Below are positions 57,586 to 64,000 of a DNA stretch of 64,000 nt, piece by piece. A program made the translations under genes and the position numbers. Origin of the DNA: Symbiodinium natans (lineage: Eukaryota > Sar > Dinophyceae > Suessiales > Symbiodiniaceae); NCBI GenBank assembly GCA_905221605.1, contig CAJNDS010002346.1, positions 374,001 through 438,000 on the forward strand, written 5' to 3'. Under the pieces are notes generated by a model. The model saw nothing but the letters and a program-made list of their open reading frames with translations. It was not told the origin of the DNA and did no database searches. Positions within the stretch are counted from its first letter, which is position 1, and each line of letters begins with the position of its first letter.

Positions 57586-58621
57586 TCCAGAGGACCAGGA
57601 GGCCTGGAGCCAATGTTACCAAGGCAAACACGCCAGGGCCAACGGTAGGCAAAAAAAAAAAAAACACCGCCCCCCCCCCCCCCCCCCCCCAAAGCTCGGC
57701 AACAACAAAACCTAACGCCTAACACCCTAAAAAGCCCTTAGCTCCCACAAAGCCGAAAGACCTAAAAGCCCCTAAGCCCTGAAACCAAAAAACCTTCCGG
57801 GCATTCTCGCTATCTTAGGGTAGTTACATGGTCGGAGCTCTTGGATGGGGACCCTTATATGCCCCTTATATAAGACCTCAGAATTCTTTATTTGAAGTAG
57901 GGTAGAAATTTCTCGTACCCCCAAAAGGACACCCGGTATATACACTCACCAAAATTAAAAAGGAACCTTATAGACACTCAATATAAACCCTGCTTCATAT
58001 CTACCCTTAGACGTAAAAAGATCGGAGAGCGGCCCTGTCTCACGAGCTCCACATGACGCGAATGCGCCACGTCGAGACCTGGGTCTTCTAGTGGGTTTCG
58101 GGCTGAGGGTTGGGATGTTCCCCCTTATCCGAACGGTCCTTAATAGTAGAGGGGGTATGGGTTTAGGGTTTCTGAAGTTGAGGTCTAGGGCTCAGACTTT
58201 GGGGCGGGGCGGGGGGGGGAGGGGTTGGGCTTCGGGCTGCAGGGTTTTACGTCCTTAAACCCTAAACCCTAACCCTAAACCCTAAACCCTCAACCCTAAT
58301 CTCAAGCCCTAAACCCTAATTTACAAGGCTCCTGTTCTAGCCTTGGTTTGTCTGACAACTTCGAGGGTAACTTCGGGCAACACCCTGCAGGGCTCACTGA
58401 GACATTGGTTTGGGGTTTAGGGTCTAGGTTCACGGGTTTACCCCCCCACCCCTCCCAAAAAAGGAGAGGAGAAACACAACAACAAACAACTGAGCCCTAG
58501 ACCCTATAAAACCCTGTAGACCCTATAAACACTATAAGCCCTATAAACCCTGCACACCCTATAAACCCTATAAACCCTAAAAACCCTGTAAACCCTATAA
58601 CCCCTATCAAACCCTAAGCCA

Positions 58622-58700
58622 ATGGAGCTGCGCGAATCAGGGCGCACAGCTTCGTGAGCTTTGCAAGTGCGTGACGAGGACTTGTGAGCTTCGACTCCAA
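58622..58700 (-). CDS. Candidate exon
   Basis: Minus strand LESKLTSPRHALAKLTKLCA, LIRAAPL, between repeat arrays. No other support. Confidence 0.4.
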
Positions 58701-59194
58701 TCAGGGTTAAGGGTTTAGGGTTGAGGGTTTAGGGTCCGGGGTTTAGGAATTGGGGTTTAGGGCTTTGGGGTTTGGGGTTTAGGGTTCAGGGTTGAGGGTT
58801 TAGGGTCCGGGGTTCTGGAATTGGGGTTTAGGGCTTGGGGGTTCGGGGTTTGGGCTAGAACCCGGAACAGATCCTAAGTTCCCAAACCCTAAACCCTAAA
58901 CCCCAAACCCCAAACCTCGCCAAAGAACAACTTCAGCACCCGGGTCCTGTCCCAAGGAAATCAAGGGAACTTAGATACATTCCCCCTTCGAAGGTCTTCA
59001 GGATTTAAGGTTTAGGGGTTTAGAGGTTTGGGGTGAACTGCTGGGGGGTTTAAGAGGGTTTGGGAGAATGTAGAAGGGTTTAGGAGGGTTTAGGAGAGTT
59101 TTGTGGAGGGTTCAGGAGGGCTTGGGGGTTTAGAGCTGGAGGGAGCGGAGCCACTTACACCCCCATCCCTTACCCTGGCTCCTTATGGCCAGGG

Positions 59195-59290
59195 GGCGTC
59201 CTAGGTCCTCGTCAGTGTAGCTGCGCAGCGTGCTCAGCAATGACGGCCGTTTCGGGCGGAGGTTGGCCTGTGGCTGACATGGAAAGCCCA
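59195..59290 (-). CDS. Candidate exon
   Basis: Minus strand QANLRPKRPSLLSTLRSYTD, EDLGRPLAIRSQ. Confidence 0.4.
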
Positions 59291-59443
59291 ACCCTCAGGC
59301 TGCAACTTGCCCGGAGTTAGTATGAACTATAGATCATGAGACAATGAAGTAGGTCCTGCTTGTGTGTCTGCAGCTTCAGGGTAATCCCTAAACCCCAAAA
59401 CCCTAAACCCTGAAAACCACACACCCAAACACACACACACACA

Positions 59444-59479
<36 letters not shown>

Positions 59480-60525
59480 CAGGATCCAATGCAGGCACCT
59501 CCCTTTTGCCCCTTCAAGTCCAGCCAAAAAGGCCGAACCACTAAAGTTAGGGTATGTTGAGGATTGTGAAAACCTGCAGGTTTAGGGTTTAGGGTTCAGG
59601 GTTCAGGGTTTAGGGTTTAGGGTTTGAGGGGGGGGGGGGGGGGGGGCCTTGCTTTTAAAGGGGTATTCATTGTATGAACTTAGACAGCCCTCCAAAACAA
59701 AGTAAGGCAAGGTGCCTGTAAACCTTCATTGGGGGACACTTCTGTAACCCTACTTTGGAGTAGACCCTGGAAAAAAGTAGAGATGTTTTAGGTATAGGAA
59801 CCCAGAACCAAAAACAAAAGTGTTCAAGTATAGTGTCCCAAAGCCCAGGTAATAATCCTAAACCCTTGCAACTCTACACTCCCTAAGCCCTAAACCCTTG
59901 GGGCCGGGGTCGTTGTGAAGTTCGCTTCCGATACACCCCAACAATAAGCCTTTTCAAACCTCAATCCCTCCCCGCACAACTTTCAACTCCGAAATCCCCC
60001 TAAAACCCTAAAACCCTAAACACCCTAAAACCCTAAAACTCTAAAACCCTTAAAAACCCCTAAGAAACCCTAAGAAACCCTAAAACCCCACCCCCCGATT
60101 CCGAAGCCGCGGCAAAGCTGGCGCTGCCAGTGGGGGAGGGCGCCTTCCACACGCGCCGGAAGGCTGGAGATTGGCGGGTTCTTTAAACCCTGAACCCTGA
60201 GCCCTTTTGGGGTTTGGGGTTTAGGGTTTAGGGTTTAGGGCTTAGTAAGAGTGTTTGGGTCTTTTCTTTATGGGGGGCATCTGCCAATCCTCAAACCTGC
60301 AGCCCGAACTAAACCGTGAACCGTAAACTAGACCTCTCTTAGAGCCATAGCACAGTTTTTTGGGATTTATAACAGACGACAAAATATTTCCGTGCTGTAC
60401 GTCCAAAATCGTGACACAACCGTCTTGGTTTAGAGGGGTTCAGAAGCGGACCTAACCCCTTAAAACGGGGCTTAAGGTTTAGGGTAACCCTAAATCTGGG
60501 TCCCAGTTTGTACCACCCTGCATAT

Positions 60526-60625
60526 GGGGGGCTTTCGAAATTAAGGGACCCCCCCCCCCCCAATAGTAGGATCCCCCAGAAAATATAATCAGCACCCCAA
60601 TAAGGTACCCCTAATTTCGGAAACT
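60526..60625. repeat. Hairpin element, family 4 copy
   Basis: GCTTTCGAAATTAAGGGACC against GGTACCCCTAATTTCGGAAAC, with a C-run and GTAGGATCC in the middle. Confidence 0.6.
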
Positions 60626-61566
60626 CCCAAATAACCTTTGAGGGAATATGTTGGGCACCTACAGCAACTCCCGAATTCCCCTCTAAGCACCAGGAACCAA
60701 AGTTCGGCTCCCTCTGCTCCGGTTCTCGACTGGTCAGACTGTCTAAGGGTTCGGTGGCCCGAAATGGGTTTCGCGAGTGTCTGCAACTTTCTTCAAAGTC
60801 TAGTAATGCCAGGATGATCTAATGGGCGCTCTGAAAAACTGCAGCTTAAAGTGACAAGGAACATACTCCGACAAAGGGCTCAAGTCACAGCAAAACTCCT
60901 TTTTCAGGGTCTAGGGGGAAAGCCCTCCCAGCATCGAAGAAAGGGCTTGGGACACATTCGGGAACAAAACGGCTTCAATTACAACGAGTGGCCCCTCCCA
61001 GCCGCCCAGGTTACCCTCAACTGGGCTACAAGTATGAGAACCACCTTGGGTTCTCCGTCCCCTAACAATCGTATAGTTACTAGATCCAAGAGTAACTAAG
61101 GGCCTCCTCTGGGTTCGAGTACCAGTCACCTCACTATAGTACAGCGAGTACTGGTAAGAAGGCCCTCCATGCAGACACCTGAGAACCGAGGTTTCGGGTT
61201 TAGCTTAGGGTTCTCTGTGGAACCAAATTGTCCAGGCACTAAAGCCTCAAACCCTAAACCACCCTAAGCTGCAATTTGCTGAAGAACCCCACGATGCTTT
61301 TTAGGTACCGGGATCATTATGGTTGGTTTTTTGTGGGGTTCTTAAGCAAGTGACCTCCTAATGGGTCCAGGGTTGCAACAACAAATCAGATGAGCCCGGG
61401 GGCCAGAATTCGCAACTCCCAAACAAGGCGTAGGGTTTAGGCTTTAGGGTTTAGGGAAAGGTGTACCTTTCAACCGCAACCCCCCCCCCCTCCCAGAAAT
61501 CATTCATAACCACGTAACCCCTAAACCCTAAACCCTCAACCCTAAACCCTAATCCCTAATCCCTAA

Positions 61567-61668
61567 GCCCTGCGCTGCCTCGGGAATAAGGCTTCCCTTT
61601 CCGCTGGCCTGCGGACTCACCTGGGTCTGCTGGAGCAACCGTGGCTGCCAAAAGGTACGAAGAGGCTC
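61567..61668 (-). CDS. Candidate exon
   Basis: Minus strand ASSYLLAATVAPADPGESAG, QRKGKPYSRGSAG. The plus strand is also open, so the strand is uncertain. Confidence 0.3.
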
Positions 61669-61878
61669 TGGGTTTAGGGTTCAGGATTTAGGGTTTAGGG
61701 TTCAGGTCTTATATAGCTAGCCCCCCGTAAACAAAAAAGAGGAGAGCAAGCGAATACTCTGGATCCTAGTCGCTGGGCTCCCCTGACTGGGAGCGGCTTC
61801 CGGCTGGTTCCCGTTGATGAGCTCGCTGACAATATCTGGGTCCTGCGCTGACATCGGAGGTAAAAGGCTTCTACCCCA

Positions 61879-61968
61879 AAGGTCCATGTACCTTCTCGTA
61901 AATACTTGGGCCCTGAAGAAGCTTTATAGTAACCCCCTTGAGGCTCTGGCATATACCATATGAGGTAG
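61879..61968. repeat. Hairpin element, family 3 copy (diverged)
   Basis: AAGGTCCATGTACC...AATACTTGGGCCCTGAAG, with a poorer right end. Confidence 0.5.
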
Positions 61969-62159
61969 GGTATGTATATATTTCTTGTACCCCCAAAAGG
62001 ACACCCGGTAACAGCAATATAAACCCTATCTCAAAGTCTAGAGAAATAGAGGCGAAACACAGAAATACACACATGGAAGTGCGCCATACAACATATCTAT
62101 ATTTTTAGGGTTTAGGGTTCAGGGTTTAGGGTTCTATCTATCTATCTATCTATCTAAAT

Positions 62160-63500
62160 ATATATATATATAGTTATAGATGTAGATAGGCTTTCTGGTT
62201 GAGGTTTTAGGGTATGCTGGCCCGGAAATATACTTAAAACAAAAAAAGAGGGGGGGGAGGGGAGGCGGGGGGTGGGGGGCGGGGGGGTGTGGCCATCCCG
62301 CCTTCCCAGCCCCCGTGGAAAGATTGTTTCGGGTCCGTGGGTTAAAGGCCCTCAGGGCATCAGGGTTTCACACGGGAGGCGGAAAACACACACATCAGGT
62401 CGTGGGAATACACATCACCCGAATGTGGACCTTCATGCAGAGAACTACACATCATTCGAGAGAAGACACATCCTAAGATACGAAACCCCCAACGTGGATG
62501 CCGCATATTGTTCTGAGCCACTGATCGGTAAAAATCCATGAACCTCGCAGACGCTGACGTTTCAGGCCACGTGTACTTCAATCTGGCATGCATTTTGGCA
62601 GCAAATCCCGAAGGAGACGCCGCTTTGTGTGACAACCCACTGATGAGGGCTTGTACGGCTTTGCAAATCGGGGCGAAGGGTTTAGGACTTAGGGCTAGGC
62701 GGGCCCATAAGGAACCCACACTTTTTGCACAGTTATGCTTTTCTGGTTCAAAATCCCTGCAAATACCACTGTTTCCTTGCTTCCGGCCATTACCCTATCC
62801 CCGCATTTTGGGTTAAAATTTGCAATATTTTTTTGGCATCCGTAAACTACACTGGTATGTGTGGGCTTTCTGCACTGTTTCACACTTTCGTCGTGCGCGA
62901 AACTAAGGTCCCTTTTGCTGGCATCCGCTTCTGCCCAGCCCTGGGTCTAAATTACATGCTTCTTCACCATAGTTAGAAGCGAGCATCCATGGCCCAACCA
63001 TGATGACGTCCATGAAACCTTCTTGCCAGAAATGGCTGGATGTTCTTGCTTTTAGGCGCACCGGGGGGAAGCAGAAAGGCGTCATTTCTCAACACAAAAG
63101 ACTGCGACCTAAGTGCTGCACCTCACGTTTTCTGGTGGGGCCGTACTTTTCCGCGGGTTCATTGTGCCAGTATTTCGGGCCAGAGTTCATCTGGGGCTGT
63201 GTGCAAGCTCCTCACCTACTAATTGCTTAAGAGCCCCCATAAAAAGAAAACAAAAACACATGCTTGTTGATAAGGGCAATTTCGGGATTATATTCTTTGA
63301 TTTTTGGTAGTTCTTAAGCAAATGCAGGGCCCTAATTTTCCTAAACCCTGCCCATGAACTCTTTAGCTCTGAGCCCTTGGCCAGCCTGTAAACCCAATTT
63401 CGGGTTTAGGGTTTCGGGTAAGTTTAGGGTTTAGGGTTTGGGGTTTAGGGTTTAGGGTTTAGGGTTTAGGGTTTAGGGAACCCGAATCCTTACACCCCAC
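62160..63500. other. Stretch without firm exons
   Basis: AT repeat and TCTA repeat near 62,130-62,175, G-rich run at 62,250-62,290, unique AT-richer DNA at 62,300-63,300 with only short frames, and a TTTAGGG array at 63,420-63,478. Confidence 0.45.
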
Positions 63501-63509
63501 GCCAAGATT

Positions 63510-63605
63510 TCGGGTTGGGGAGGGTGAGCCGAGTGGCTGGGACGTGAAGATCGACATGGGCCGGCGGGGGCAATGTCAGGGACTGAAGAGACGTGTTCCT
63601 CAGCA
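63510..63605 (-). CDS. Candidate exon
   Basis: Minus strand AQVLRNTSLQSLTLPPPAHV, DLHVPATRLTLP. Leucine spacing is slightly like a leucine-rich repeat. Weak. Confidence 0.3.
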
Positions 63606-64000
63606 CCTGCGCTGAGAGGGCTTGGGGGTTTAAGGGGGTTTAGAGGGTTTAGGGATTAGGCTAACCTAAACCATGTAACGATCTTATAAGGGGTTCAGAA
63701 GGTTTAGAGGGTTTAGGGATTAGGGTAGCCAAAACACACAAGGCCCCGAGGCCGGGGGCTTAGGGCCAGATCGTGACATGTCGGCGGGGGTTTAGTGACA
63801 TGCCGGCCGTTTCAGACATATGCACGAAGGGTCCCAACTTTTCATCAGCCCCCTAGAATTAACATCCTTTGTGGTGGGACGACCCAGAAACTCTGGGCTC
63901 CGTGTTGCGACCTGACAGGGACCCAAAGTGTGCCCAACATCCTGAACACTGCAAGCCCCAAGCCGTCAACCCTGCACTTAAACCCTAAACCCTAAACCCT

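Larger units (their letters stand above)
55276..58610. other. Stretch without firm exons
   Basis: An inverted block at 55,320-55,455 (CCTTAAGGGAGG type), AT repeat at 56,085-56,120, family 1 element at 56,851, family 5 hairpin at 57,441, C-run at 57,668-57,690, and a possible minus-strand exon near 57,030-57,115 (LIVAEDSPPGAWLTR). Confidence 0.5.

Noticed and set aside
60105-60180. Exon-like block near 60.1 kb
   Set aside because: Open and plausible on both strands (EAAAKLALPVGEGAFH plus, SSLPARVEGALPHWQ minus) with no clear splice sites.
1-64000. tRNA, rRNA or other RNA genes
   Set aside because: I looked for cloverleaf-type boxes and conserved rRNA segments and saw none. A covariance-model scan would be needed to exclude small RNAs.

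Overview
ORGANISM. The window looks like nuclear DNA of a dinoflagellate. The evidence is: telomere-type heptamers (TTTAGGG/CCCTAAA) scattered as dozens of short internal arrays; very small exons joined by introns with GC and GA donors as well as GT, usually with AG|G at the junctions; a Copia-type retrotransposon and a LINE with domain layouts I associate with dinoflagellates; and several exon families that, from memory only, resemble the highly repeated uncharacterised protein families of Symbiodiniaceae and Polarella. The species cannot be named from the sequence.

LAYOUT. (1) 1-24.5 kb: a minus-strand gene for a voltage-gated cation channel, rebuilt by eye from 17-130 nt exons. S1, S2, S3, S4, S5, the pore with S6, and a post-S6 EF-hand-like stretch appear in the correct order. 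Its introns are full of telomere-type arrays and small hairpin elements. An intact 8.9 kb Copia element (13,420-22,297, identical 223 bp LTRs, 5 bp target duplication GAATG) sits in the intron after the S1 exon. (2) 25.1-30 kb: exons of a second minus-strand gene, ending in a stop at 25,130. (3) 31.0-52.0 kb: one LINE (minus strand; OTU protease-like, zinc-finger, endonuclease and reverse transcriptase regions) cut in two by a 15.7 kb insert (33,201-48,914). The insert carries plus-strand, intron-containing genes, including one that looks like a transposase. (4) 52.5-64 kb: further minus-strand exons, among them a ubiquitin-like N-terminus, again separated by telomere-type arrays and hairpin elements.

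HOW IT FITS TOGETHER. Host exons, Copia and the LINE all read on the minus strand, as in the unidirectional gene blocks of dinoflagellates. Only the genes of the 15.7 kb insert read on the plus strand. The insert therefore looks like a large DNA transposon or genomic island that landed in an old LINE. Its genes are: a split 'PVCSSW...EQPASS' protein; a small basic/acidic protein with a HGKHSFT C-terminal domain; a long charged protein with a conserved HHKEY domain; and a transposase-like HADG...DLLH protein.

LIMITS. All splice sites are inferred by eye from reading-frame continuity and motif order. No alignment or transcript was available. Family statements from memory are flagged. Coordinates of candidate exons marked low confidence may be off by tens of bases.
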